Assembly: GCA_028719205.1 (NCBI GenBank)
Contig: JAQUKH010000001.1
Coordinates: 1-64,000 of the forward strand
Reading direction: 5' to 3'
DNA from: a bacterium
GTDB lineage: Bacteria > JACRDZ01 > JAQUKH01
DNA: 64,000 nucleotides
This document shows, piece after piece, positions 20,705-29,562 of this stretch; positions within the stretch are counted from its first letter, which is position 1, and each line of letters opens with the position of its first letter. The notes beneath the pieces are model-generated. The model saw only the letters and a list, made by a program, of their open reading frames with translations. It did not search any database and was not told the origin of the DNA. The translations under genes and the position numbers were made by a program.

Positions 20705-21118
20705 TTACTTTTTAGCCTTTTCAGCTTCATATTTTGACGGACATTTGGCTAACAAAGTTCTTGCTAAAAAAACCCTTTGTTCAGAAAATTTTCCTTCAAC
20801 AATAACCGTAACACCCTCTTTAAAAGTATCAGGAATTGTTCCGTGATACTCTACATTGAGTTTTTCATGCGTTTTTTCATCTTCCATTTCAAATTTTAGA
20901 TTTAAATTATCCTGATCCCATTTTATTGAATTTTGGGTTACTTTGCCGCCCACCCGCATACCCTTATCATTAGATGTAAGGCCTTTTGATAAAACCTCAC
21001 TGACAGTGTAGTAATAAACCATAGTGTCTTTCATCCCGGCGAATATTAAATATCCCACCGCCGCGATAACTACAAGAGAGCCTGCAATAAGTTTTTTCTG
21101 TTTAGATGTTAGTACCAT
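20705..21118 (-). CDS. ccmE: Heme chaperone CcmE, CXXXY type
   Basis: KKLIAGSLVVIAAVGYLIFAG; MRVGGKVTQNSIKWD; LLAKCPSKYEAE (CXXXY rather than HXXXY). Confidence 0.93.
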   Translation of the reverse strand: MVLTSKQKKLIAGSLVVIAAVGYLIFAGMKDTMVYYYTVSEVLSKGLTSNDKGMRVGGKVTQNSIKWDQDNLNLKFEMEDEKTHEKLNVEYHGTIPDTFKEGVTVIVEGKFSEQRVFLARTLLAKCPSKYEAEKAKK

Positions 21119-21249
21119 AATTTAAATATTAAAATGAAAATTTATTCTATTATATTTTATAAATAATGTCAATGTTTAATTATATTAAAATATTTTAATC
21201 TTCAATTTTAATTGACGATTTATTTATTATGGAATATAGATTAAACAGA

Positions 21250-21392
21250 AGCGATGAGGCGAAATCAAAAACCGCCCCGATCATATGTCGGAGATGATAA
21301 CAAGGCTAAAAGTTTTTAACTGCGATAACCTTCGAGTTATCAAAAGTAACAAGCCGGTTTAACTTCTCTGATTTGGTCGGGTTTTTTTTTTG
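21250..21392 (+). ncRNA. Putative structured intergenic RNA ending in a U-run; class unknown
   Basis: GGCG..CGCC and CCGA..TCGG hairpins, GATAAC(c ttcg a)GTTATC hairpin, GGCT/AGCC pairing, terminal GC segment followed by 10 Ts. Confidence 0.4.
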
Positions 21393-21396
21393 CAGA

Positions 21397-23079
21397 CTAT
21401 TTTGTCCGGATTATAATATGGTATCCTAGTTTAGTTTTCACTATTTCACTTATTTCGCCTATTTTTAGTTTTTCAACTACTGCTACAAATTCTTTTATAA
21501 GGTCATCCCTGTTAAATATTCCCAGATCTCCTCCGTTTTTCGAGCTGTATTTATCATAAGACCGTTTTTCAGCCAGGTCTTCAAACTTATTACCTTCATT
21601 TAACATCTTTTTTACTTCTTCAGCCTCCTGCATTGTTTTTAATAATATATGTTTTGCCCCGAATGCCGGCTGTTTTTTAGCATTCTGGTTTGTATTTTTC
21701 GGTTTAGCCGAAAGATTCTCCATAACTTTATTCAGATCAGCCATAACTTTATCATATTCTTCTTTTTTCCCGGAAGCTGAGCCGTGACCTTCATCTTTCG
21801 CGTGTTCTTCCTTTTTATTAAATGCCGCTTTACGATTTTCATACGCATCTGTATAATTCGGGCTGATTTCTAATGCTTTATTAAAATCAGATATGGCTTT
21901 ATCATATTCTTCATCTATAAAAAATGTAAACCCGCGATCGTTATATGCTTTCGCGTATTTTGGATCTATTTCTATGGCTTTATTAAAATCAGCTAAGGCT
22001 TTTTCTCGTTCTCCTTTTATGCCAAAAACTGCGCCGCGATTAGTACGTGCCTTCGCGTCATCCGGGTCGATCTCCACGGCTTTGCTAAAATCAATTATGG
22101 CTTTATCATATTCTTTTTCACCAAAATATGCTATCCCGCGGTTATAAAACGCTTCTCCATAATTTGTATCTATCTCTATAGCTTTGTTATAATCAGACAG
22201 GGCTTTTTCCTTTTCGCCCTTTAGATCATTTACTAATCCGCGATTGGAATATGCTTCCGCGTAATCCGGGTTGATCTCCATTGCTTTATTAAGGTCAGCC
22301 ATAGCTTTCTCATATTCTCCTTTTACGCCAAAAGCTAATCCCCGGGCGGAGTATGCCACCGCATATTTAGTATTTATCTTTATAGCTTTATTATAATCAT
22401 CTATGGCCTCGTCATATTTTCCCATTTCAAAATAAATTTTCCCGCGGTCAATATATGATCTTACATAATATGGACTGATACCAATGGCTTTTGCAAGATC
22501 AGCTAAGGCTTTTTCATTTTCATTTTTTCCCTTGAAAGTTAAAGCCCGGCTGATATATGCTTCCCCAAAATACGGCTGTAGTTTTATGGCTTTGTTAAGA
22601 TCAGCTATAGCTTTTTGATGTTCTTTATTTTTGCTAAAAACTACTCCGCGATTGTAATAGGCCACAGCATAATCAGGGCTGATATCAATGGCTTTGCTGA
22701 AATCAACAATGGCTTTATCATATTCTTCTTTCTTATCAAAAACTAATCCCCGGTTTGAATAAGCTTCCGCGTAATCAGGAACGATCTCTATCGCTTTACT
22801 GAGGTCGTCAATAGCCTTATCATATTCTCCTTTTTTCATAAAAACCAGTCCGCGATGGGAATATGCCTTCGCGTAATTTGGATCGATCTCTATAGCTTTA
22901 TTAAAATCAGCTATGGCTTTCTCATATTCTCCTTTTTTCATAAAAGCTAATCCGCTGCGGGAATATGCCTTCGCGTCATTCGGATCGTTTTCAACGGCGT
23001 TGTTAGGATCTATAAATATTGTGCTGAATCCAATTAAAATAAAAATTATTATTGCCAGTATAAATTTGTATTTTTTCAT
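21397..23079 (-). CDS. TPR-repeat protein with C-terminal parvulin-type (PpiC) rotamase domain
   Basis: At least 11 34-aa TPRs (NRGLVFDKKEEYDKAIVDFSKAIDISPDYA...) then AKHILLKTMQEAEEVKKMLNEGNKFEDLAEKRSYDKYSSKNGGDLGIFNRDD. Confidence 0.9.
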   Translation of the reverse strand: MKKYKFILAIIIFILIGFSTIFIDPNNAVENDPNDAKAYSRSGLAFMKKGEYEKAIADFNKAIEIDPNYAKAYSHRGLVFMKKGEYDKAIDDLSKAIEIVPDYAEAYSNRGLVFDKKEEYDKAIVDFSKAIDISPDYAVAYYNRGVVFSKNKEHQKAIADLNKAIKLQPYFGEAYISRALTFKGKNENEKALADLAKAIGISPYYVRSYIDRGKIYFEMGKYDEAIDDYNKAIKINTKYAVAYSARGLAFGVKGEYEKAMADLNKAMEINPDYAEAYSNRGLVNDLKGEKEKALSDYNKAIEIDTNYGEAFYNRGIAYFGEKEYDKAIIDFSKAVEIDPDDAKARTNRGAVFGIKGEREKALADFNKAIEIDPKYAKAYNDRGFTFFIDEEYDKAISDFNKALEISPNYTDAYENRKAAFNKKEEHAKDEGHGSASGKKEEYDKVMADLNKVMENLSAKPKNTNQNAKKQPAFGAKHILLKTMQEAEEVKKMLNEGNKFEDLAEKRSYDKYSSKNGGDLGIFNRDDLIKEFVAVVEKLKIGEISEIVKTKLGYHIIIRTK

Positions 23080-23127
23080 ATCCGGTTTAGTATATCAAAT
23101 TAAATTCTCTTGTCAAATTGGTAAGTT

Positions 23128-24624
23128 TCACTCTTTACCATTTATTACCATATCTGACATTACCCAGAAATGAAGATAATAAATTGACATTTCGATAGCA
23201 ATAGGAAGCGCTTTTGGTTTTGTCAAGGCGGTTTTTATTAATAGTTTCCAGTACAGCCATTTTTCTTTTGACCTGAATCCGATTATCCAGACACTTTTCA
23301 TAAAAGCTTTTAATTCTCGTAAATTAACCGTTTTTTTTGCTGTCGGTTCATATATCTTTATAAAATTGCCGATCCGTTTGTAATAATTATCCGCTGACAA
23401 ATATAGTTCATCCAGCAATTTTTTATAACCATTGATCAAAGTACCGGGATTCATCTTAGGGACAAAATTCATCTTTATATCCGTATTGTTACCTGAAGCA
23501 AGTGTTAACAGCCGCCCTTCTTTTTTAAGCCTTTCCCAAAGTTTGGTTTTTGGCAGTGCCATTAAAATACCTGTCATCGCAAGCACAATGCCTGTTTCCT
23601 GAACAAATTTTTTGATCTCGTCGAAAACACCGGGTTTATCATTATCAAAGCCGACAATAAATCCTCCGAAAACCATCATCCCGTTTTTTTCTATCGTTGA
23701 CACTCTTTTCCTCAGATCAAATTTCAAATTTTGATATTTTCTGCATTCTTTTAAACTCTCGATATTAAGGGTTTCTATTCCTATGAAAACTTTTTCAAAG
23801 TTTGCCTCGGACATAAGGCCCATTAATTGTTTATCCTCGGCAAGGTCAATGCTGGCCTGAGTAAAAAAGCTGAACGGGTATCCGTGTTTTTTTTGCCATT
23901 CAATTACAGTATTTAAAACTTTTTTAACTTTGATCTTATTGCCGATAAAATTATCATCAACAAAAAAAACACCGCTTCGCCAACCCAGTTTGCGCAGATG
24001 GTCAAGTTCAATAATGATCTGTTCAGGTGTTTTCAGGCGCGGAGTGCGCCCCAGGGTCGTTGTAATATCGCAAAACTCACAGTCATACGGGCACCCTCTT
24101 GAAAATTGGACCGGCATCGTTACATATTTATGTATGTTCACCAGATCCCACATAGGGGCAGGGGTATCAATAAGATCCGCTTTTTTATCTGATGAATAGA
24201 TCCGTTCAGCTTTATTGTTTTTCAGGTCTTTTAAAAACGCGGGTAAAGTAACTTCAGCTTCGCCGGTGATCAGATGATCGACCTCAGCAAAAATATCTTT
24301 TGATCCTGAGAACAACGGGCCGCCGGCAACGATTTTTTTATTTAATTGCCTGCACCTTTTTATAACCTCTTTTGCCGATCCCTGTTGAACGATCATCGCG
24401 CTGACAAAAACATAGTCAGCCCATTTTATACTGTCATCTGTTAGCTTCTCTGTATTTTCGTCTGCAAGTTTTTTTTCCCATTCCACGGGAAGCATTGCCG
24501 CGACGGTTAACAGTCCAAGCGGCGGGTAGGCTGTTTTCGCACCGGTATAAAAATTATGCCTGAGCACATACTGGAACCCCCAAAATGTCGGCGGAATTTT
24601 TGGATATACCAATAATATTCTCAT
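23128..24624 (-). CDS. Cobalamin-binding-domain radical SAM protein
   Basis: SRGCPYDCEFCDITTTLGRTPRLKTPEQI (CX3CX2C), FFVDDNFIGN, FIGIETL; N-terminal B12-binding-like region. Confidence 0.9.
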   Translation of the reverse strand: MRILLVYPKIPPTFWGFQYVLRHNFYTGAKTAYPPLGLLTVAAMLPVEWEKKLADENTEKLTDDSIKWADYVFVSAMIVQQGSAKEVIKRCRQLNKKIVAGGPLFSGSKDIFAEVDHLITGEAEVTLPAFLKDLKNNKAERIYSSDKKADLIDTPAPMWDLVNIHKYVTMPVQFSRGCPYDCEFCDITTTLGRTPRLKTPEQIIIELDHLRKLGWRSGVFFVDDNFIGNKIKVKKVLNTVIEWQKKHGYPFSFFTQASIDLAEDKQLMGLMSEANFEKVFIGIETLNIESLKECRKYQNLKFDLRKRVSTIEKNGMMVFGGFIVGFDNDKPGVFDEIKKFVQETGIVLAMTGILMALPKTKLWERLKKEGRLLTLASGNNTDIKMNFVPKMNPGTLINGYKKLLDELYLSADNYYKRIGNFIKIYEPTAKKTVNLRELKAFMKSVWIIGFRSKEKWLYWKLLIKTALTKPKALPIAIEMSIYYLHFWVMSDMVINGKE

Positions 24625-24745
24625 ATTTTGATTTTATAGAATAATCACAAATAAAATAATGGCTTAAATCAACTTTTTATTGATTTATTTCCGCTTCGAT
24701 ATTTATATGTTGTAACGATTTTAAACATGAGTTAATATTGAAGCT

Positions 24746-25705
24746 ATGTCAAGAGTTACTAAGATACTTATTATTTTATGCATTTTTACGGGGCTCGGGG
24801 CGATTGATATTGATCAAACTGATACAGAAGCAGATTTTCCCATGGCGATCAAAGTATTACGTAAAAGAAAATATCCCGGTGGAGATTTTCTTATTGAAAA
24901 AAAATTATCCAATGGAACAAATTATAGTCAGTTTAAAGTCTCCTACCTGTCTGAAGGCCTGAAGATATACGGGCTTTTAACGGTACCAACTTCTCCTAAA
25001 CCGGAAAAAGGTTATCCGGCCATTCTTTTCGTGCACGGCTATATTCCACCTAAAAAATACACTACTACCGGAAGTTATCCAACCTATCAGGCCGCGCTCG
25101 CGCAAAGAGGCTTTATAACTTTTAAACCGGACCTGCGCGGGCATGGAAATTCTGAAGGAGAAGCAGTCAGCGCTCATTATTCAGAAAAATACGTTGTTGA
25201 TATTATGTACGCCATTTCATATTTAAAAAATTTCAGAGAAGCGGATCCTAAACGGTTAGGCTACTGGGGACACTCAAACGGCGGTGAGACAGGATTGCGC
25301 GTGCTTGTCATTTCTTCCGACATTAAAGCAGCTTCTTTCTGGGCGGGAGTTGTAGGAAGTTATAAGGATATGCTTGAAACATATAACAACAAGATCCGCT
25401 TTCTCAAAAATGGAGACAATCCGCTAGTCGCGAAATACGGCCTCCCGGGTAAAAATAATGAATTTTGGAACAGGCTTGATCCCTATTCTTTTTTGAACGA
25501 TATTTCCGCCCCGGTACAGCTTCATCACGGGACTGCCGACAAAAGCGTGCCGATCGAACTTTCTATCCATCTTAAAGAAGAGCTGCAAAAGTTAAATAAA
25601 AAAGTAGAATATTATGAATATACCGGAGATGACCATAACATCAGCAGGAATTCCGATATAGCATGGCAAAGAACTATTACCTTTTTCAAGAATGAATTAA
25701 AATAA
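24746..25705 (+). CDS. Secreted alpha/beta hydrolase (prolyl oligopeptidase-like)
   Basis: FVHGYIPP, LGYWGHSNGGETGLR (GXSXGG nucleophile elbow), HHGTADKSVPIELS, DDHNIS. Confidence 0.87.
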   Translation: MSRVTKILIILCIFTGLGAIDIDQTDTEADFPMAIKVLRKRKYPGGDFLIEKKLSNGTNYSQFKVSYLSEGLKIYGLLTVPTSPKPEKGYPAILFVHGYIPPKKYTTTGSYPTYQAALAQRGFITFKPDLRGHGNSEGEAVSAHYSEKYVVDIMYAISYLKNFREADPKRLGYWGHSNGGETGLRVLVISSDIKAASFWAGVVGSYKDMLETYNNKIRFLKNGDNPLVAKYGLPGKNNEFWNRLDPYSFLNDISAPVQLHHGTADKSVPIELSIHLKEELQKLNKKVEYYEYTGDDHNISRNSDIAWQRTITFFKNELK

Positions 25706-25749
25706 TTTGTTTATACATTATTTCTGAAATCGGGTAAAATAATATAATT

Positions 25750-26853
25750 ATGTTTGGAACCATTCTTTTATCTTTTGTTACCTTCTTTCATTTATACGTT
25801 TTCTGGCGTATATATTCAATTCCGTTTCTAAAACGGTCCATTCCAATTAAGACTTTTATTCTTACAGGAATTTTATGCTGGAGCCTGTTTTTTTCAGGAA
25901 GGATCCTGGGAGACGGGAAAACAGGAATATTCGGTAAAATAATCGAATTGGCCGGTATGGACTGGATGGCTTCACTTTTTCTGATCTTTATATGTTTATT
26001 GTTCGTAGATATTATAACTTTATACGGATATTTATTTTCTAAATACACGCCTTCATTAAGGACACTGGCTTTATTAACCGGGATAACGCTTTCGGCCATT
26101 GCTATTGTGCAGGGGGTTCGCGAGCCGGTAATAAAAAAATACGACGTTTACCTCCCCGGCCTCCCCTCTGAAATGGAAGGCAAAGTTATTATCGCGGTAT
26201 CAGATACACATATCGGATCTATTCTCGATAAAAACTGGCTTGAAGGCCGCGTAACACAGGTGCAAACCCAAAAACCTGATATTATATTGCTGTTAGGCGA
26301 TATGATCGAAGGGCACGGCACATCGCCTCAGGATCTTATTCCTATTCTTAAACGTTTATCGGCGCCATTAGGGGTCTGGACTGTTAACGGTAATCATGAA
26401 TCCCACGGGCGGGAAAATACAAACAGATCAATATATAATGAAGCGGGCTTTAATATCCTGAAGAACTCATGGGCGGAACTTTATCCGGGATTTATACTTG
26501 CCGGCATAGAAGACCTTACATCAAATGGCAGAAACGGAATAAAAAAGGATATTATCGCGGAAACTCTCGCGAACAAACCTTCAGGCGCGACCATATTACT
26601 TTCTCATTCCCCGCTTGATATTGAAAATGCCGCGAAAAACGGCGTGAACTTAATGCTCAGCGGGCATACTCACGGAGGACAGATATGGCCGTTTAATTAT
26701 TTAGTTAAACTCCGTTATCCTTATATCCAGGGAGCCTTCAGGGTAAATGGTATGGACCTTATTGTCTCCCGCGGCACAGGCACCTGGGGGCCCAGGATGC
26801 GCTTATGGCAGCCTGGTGAAATTTTAAAAATAACATTGCATAGAAAAGACTAA
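25750..26853 (+). CDS. Membrane-anchored metallophosphoesterase
   Basis: VSDTHIGSILD, LLGDMIEGHG, VNGNHESHGR, LSHSP, GHTHGGQIWP. Confidence 0.93.
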   Translation: MFGTILLSFVTFFHLYVFWRIYSIPFLKRSIPIKTFILTGILCWSLFFSGRILGDGKTGIFGKIIELAGMDWMASLFLIFICLLFVDIITLYGYLFSKYTPSLRTLALLTGITLSAIAIVQGVREPVIKKYDVYLPGLPSEMEGKVIIAVSDTHIGSILDKNWLEGRVTQVQTQKPDIILLLGDMIEGHGTSPQDLIPILKRLSAPLGVWTVNGNHESHGRENTNRSIYNEAGFNILKNSWAELYPGFILAGIEDLTSNGRNGIKKDIIAETLANKPSGATILLSHSPLDIENAAKNGVNLMLSGHTHGGQIWPFNYLVKLRYPYIQGAFRVNGMDLIVSRGTGTWGPRMRLWQPGEILKITLHRKD

Positions 26854-27239
26854 GGAGCATCCAGTTTTTTAAGGTCCTGTTCTATTTTATTAAGTTCACT
26901 TTCCAGGGCGTCATATTTTTTTTGCAGTTTTTTTGTCTCATTTTCCGCGTCAGCTACCTTTTTTATATATTCATTATTCAAATTTCTTTCATCAATACTC
27001 ATTACGCGGCCGTGTCTTTGTCTCGCGGTAAATATAAGTATTTGCGCCGCGGCATCATCCAGTTTTCCGTCAATGACCTTTTGTTCAGCGGTAATTTTCC
27101 GGTGTCTTTTCAAAAGTTTATTTCTTTTTTGTTCTTTTTTTTGCGCCTCATATTTTTCAGACTTAATGAACATCCTGCCGCATCCGGATGATAAATTAAG
27201 AAGTATGAATATAATAATTATTATGCCTTTAGGCCTCAT
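26850..27239 (-). CDS. Lipoprotein with single coiled-coil repeat unit
   Basis: Lipobox LSSGC; C-terminal VADAENETKKLQKKYDALESELNKIEQDLKKLD similar to repeats in 29556..32225. Confidence 0.65.
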   Translation of the reverse strand: MRPKGIIIIIFILLNLSSGCGRMFIKSEKYEAQKKEQKRNKLLKRHRKITAEQKVIDGKLDDAAAQILIFTARQRHGRVMSIDERNLNNEYIKKVADAENETKKLQKKYDALESELNKIEQDLKKLDAP

Positions 27240-27751
27240 TATTGTCCTTCAAAAATTGGTTTTTCTTCCTTTACAAACCATTCCGTGGGATTATTCAGAT
27301 AATTAAATGTATTATCCAGGAGTTCATAATGCTCATTTTCGATCTCTGCGAGTTTTTTAAAAAACATTTTAATATTATTTTCTTTGATCTCTTCTGAGAT
27401 CTCTTTGTAAAATTCAAAACTTTTCTTTTCGATCTCAAGCGCCGTTTTTACAATATCCATTTCATATTTGGCTTTTTTTATTTTCTTCCGATTTTCATTC
27501 GCGTATTTTTTAAATATGGTCTTTGAATCATGGTTTGCTTTTATTTCTATATTATCCGGCCAGTTATTATTTTTTTTAAATGAATCGTAAATAATTAAAA
27601 AAGAATTATAATGTTCTTCTTCATCTTTTGCCAGCGATATTAAAAGATCCTTAATGAGTTTATTTGAGGCTTTCGCGGCGGATTCAAGGTAAAATTTTAG
27701 GCCGTCTTTCTCCATTTCAAGTGCGATCTCCACAGGTTTTATTTTATTCAT
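27239..27751 (-). CDS. Rubrerythrin/ferritin-like diiron protein
   Basis: Two ExxxxFY...E..H repeats: EMEKDGLKFYLES...DEEEHY; EIEKKSFEFYKEI...EIENEHYELL. Confidence 0.85.
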   Translation of the reverse strand: MNKIKPVEIALEMEKDGLKFYLESAAKASNKLIKDLLISLAKDEEEHYNSFLIIYDSFKKNNNWPDNIEIKANHDSKTIFKKYANENRKKIKKAKYEMDIVKTALEIEKKSFEFYKEISEEIKENNIKMFFKKLAEIENEHYELLDNTFNYLNNPTEWFVKEEKPIFEGQ

Positions 27752-27808
27752 AATGTTTTCTCCTTTAGTACAAGTTTTTATTGACTTTTTTACTCCATTA
27801 TTTTGAAA

Positions 27809-28024
27809 TTATTTCCTGATCAGAAAAAATACAAGGCTTATTACGATACTTAAAATTATGCAGGTTGTTAACGGAAAATAAAACGAGAACCGTTCGTTTT
27901 TGATCACAATATCTCCGGGCAATTTTCCAAAAGGGATATTGAACTTTTGTAAAAGAAACATCCCGATTCCGGCCGCGACAAGTATTATTCCCGCGATAAT
28001 AAGTGTTTTATAAAGGTTAGCCAT
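27809..28024 (-). CDS. DUF2905-type small membrane protein
   Basis: LIIAGIILVAAGIGMFLLQKFNIPFGKLPGDIVIKNERFSFYFPLTTCIILSIVISL. Confidence 0.85.
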   Translation of the reverse strand: MANLYKTLIIAGIILVAAGIGMFLLQKFNIPFGKLPGDIVIKNERFSFYFPLTTCIILSIVISLVFFLIRK

Positions 28025-28092
28025 AAAATTATTTTTCTTTTTGCTTTATTTATATTATATCTTATTTTCATATTTATTGATAAAATAATACT

Positions 28093-29562
28093 ATGAAAAG
28101 AAACGTCTTTTTTACATTAATAATGATGAGTTTTATTGCCGTATTATTTGTTTTTGCCGGAGAAATCAAGGAAAATAATAACAACTATATGCATAAAAGA
28201 AAATTATTTAACTTTGACGCAAATGAAGTTGTTAAACCCGACGCCTGCAAGGAATGTCATTCCGATATATATAAACAATGGGAAAAATCAACGCACAGCA
28301 AGGCCTTTATTGACCCAATTTGGCGCGCTGCCACTAAATTATTTTACAGCGGACCTGAAACAACGGGACAGATACCGGAAATGAAGCTTTGTATAAAATG
28401 TCATATTCCTCTTGACTTCAGTTTTGATATTACTAAATTCACTGACGAAAATTATGAAGAATTATTTAATCTTCATTCACAGGCTACTTACTGTAACTGG
28501 TGCCATAATATGAATAAGGCGGTGTATATTGGCAGTTCGGGAATTAACGCGGAAACAAGCCCTGGAGGAATTTATTCTTCGACCATATTAGGCCCCCGGA
28601 AAGATCCAAGATCTATGGATACCTCTGATGATGAAAAAACAAAAATGCATAATACCGAATATTCAGAGTTTTATACTAAATCGGAATTTTGCGGTTTATG
28701 CCATGATATGTCTGAATTAGATAATAAACTCCCTATAGTACAAACTTACAGCGAATGGAAAAAAAGCCCGTATAATACAAACGATCCTAAAATTGCAAGG
28801 AATTGCCAGGATTGCCATATGCGGCAATTGACAGGAGTCCCGGCTACAGGAAGTACCGAAAAAATAAATAATCCCGGAAAAGCCGCGGACAACGGGCCTG
28901 AGAGGGAACATGTCTGGACACACTATTTCGCGGGAGGAAATTCAATAATACCAAAATTTCTTGGAGGCGACATTCATTCATTTCTGGCTATTGAAAGGCT
29001 TAACAACGCTGCAACTTTGGAGATAATTGAGGATGGTATTTATGAAAAGGGTAAAAAAACACAGGTAAAAGTCAAGATCATAAATTCAGGCGCGGGCCAT
29101 TATTTACCGACCGGTATGACTATTCTGAGGCAGATGTGGCTGCAGGTTAAAATTACGGATAAAAAAGGGGCCGAGATATATGGCTCAGGCAAAACGGATA
29201 ACAAAGGAAACCTTGAGAAAAATACCATTATTTATAATACTGTGCTTGGTGATAAAAACGGGAAACCGACTATAAATATCGCGCTTGCCGACAGGATACT
29301 TTATGATAACAGGATCCCTCCAAAAGAGTATGTTATCGAGACCCATGATTTTGTTATTCCTGAAAACGCGGTTTCTCCGATCAATGTCGAAGCCACCTTG
29401 AAGTATCGTACAGTGTCTCCGGAAGTTGTAGAAATTCTAATGGGAGATAAAGCGCCCCATTTGCCGGATAATGTGAAATCCCTCCTGAGTGATAAAATGT
29501 CGGACTTAGCAATTCCCTTTGTAGATATGACAAGTATGACAAAAAATATTGATTTTTATTGA
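28093..29562 (+). CDS. Pentaheme c-type cytochrome
   Basis: Signal peptide; five CXXCH motifs: CKECH, CIKCH, CNWCH, CGLCH, CQDCH; C-terminal ~200 aa heme-free beta-rich region. Confidence 0.9.
   Translation: MKRNVFFTLIMMSFIAVLFVFAGEIKENNNNYMHKRKLFNFDANEVVKPDACKECHSDIYKQWEKSTHSKAFIDPIWRAATKLFYSGPETTGQIPEMKLCIKCHIPLDFSFDITKFTDENYEELFNLHSQATYCNWCHNMNKAVYIGSSGINAETSPGGIYSSTILGPRKDPRSMDTSDDEKTKMHNTEYSEFYTKSEFCGLCHDMSELDNKLPIVQTYSEWKKSPYNTNDPKIARNCQDCHMRQLTGVPATGSTEKINNPGKAADNGPEREHVWTHYFAGGNSIIPKFLGGDIHSFLAIERLNNAATLEIIEDGIYEKGKKTQVKVKIINSGAGHYLPTGMTILRQMWLQVKITDKKGAEIYGSGKTDNKGNLEKNTIIYNTVLGDKNGKPTINIALADRILYDNRIPPKEYVIETHDFVIPENAVSPINVEATLKYRTVSPEVVEILMGDKAPHLPDNVKSLLSDKMSDLAIPFVDMTSMTKNIDFY

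Noticed and set aside
21850-23050. Regular ~102-bp direct repeats resembling a CRISPR or tandem satellite
   Set aside because: Periodicity equals one TPR (34 aa) and the frame is open throughout; repeats are coding and degenerate, with no short-repeat/spacer layout.
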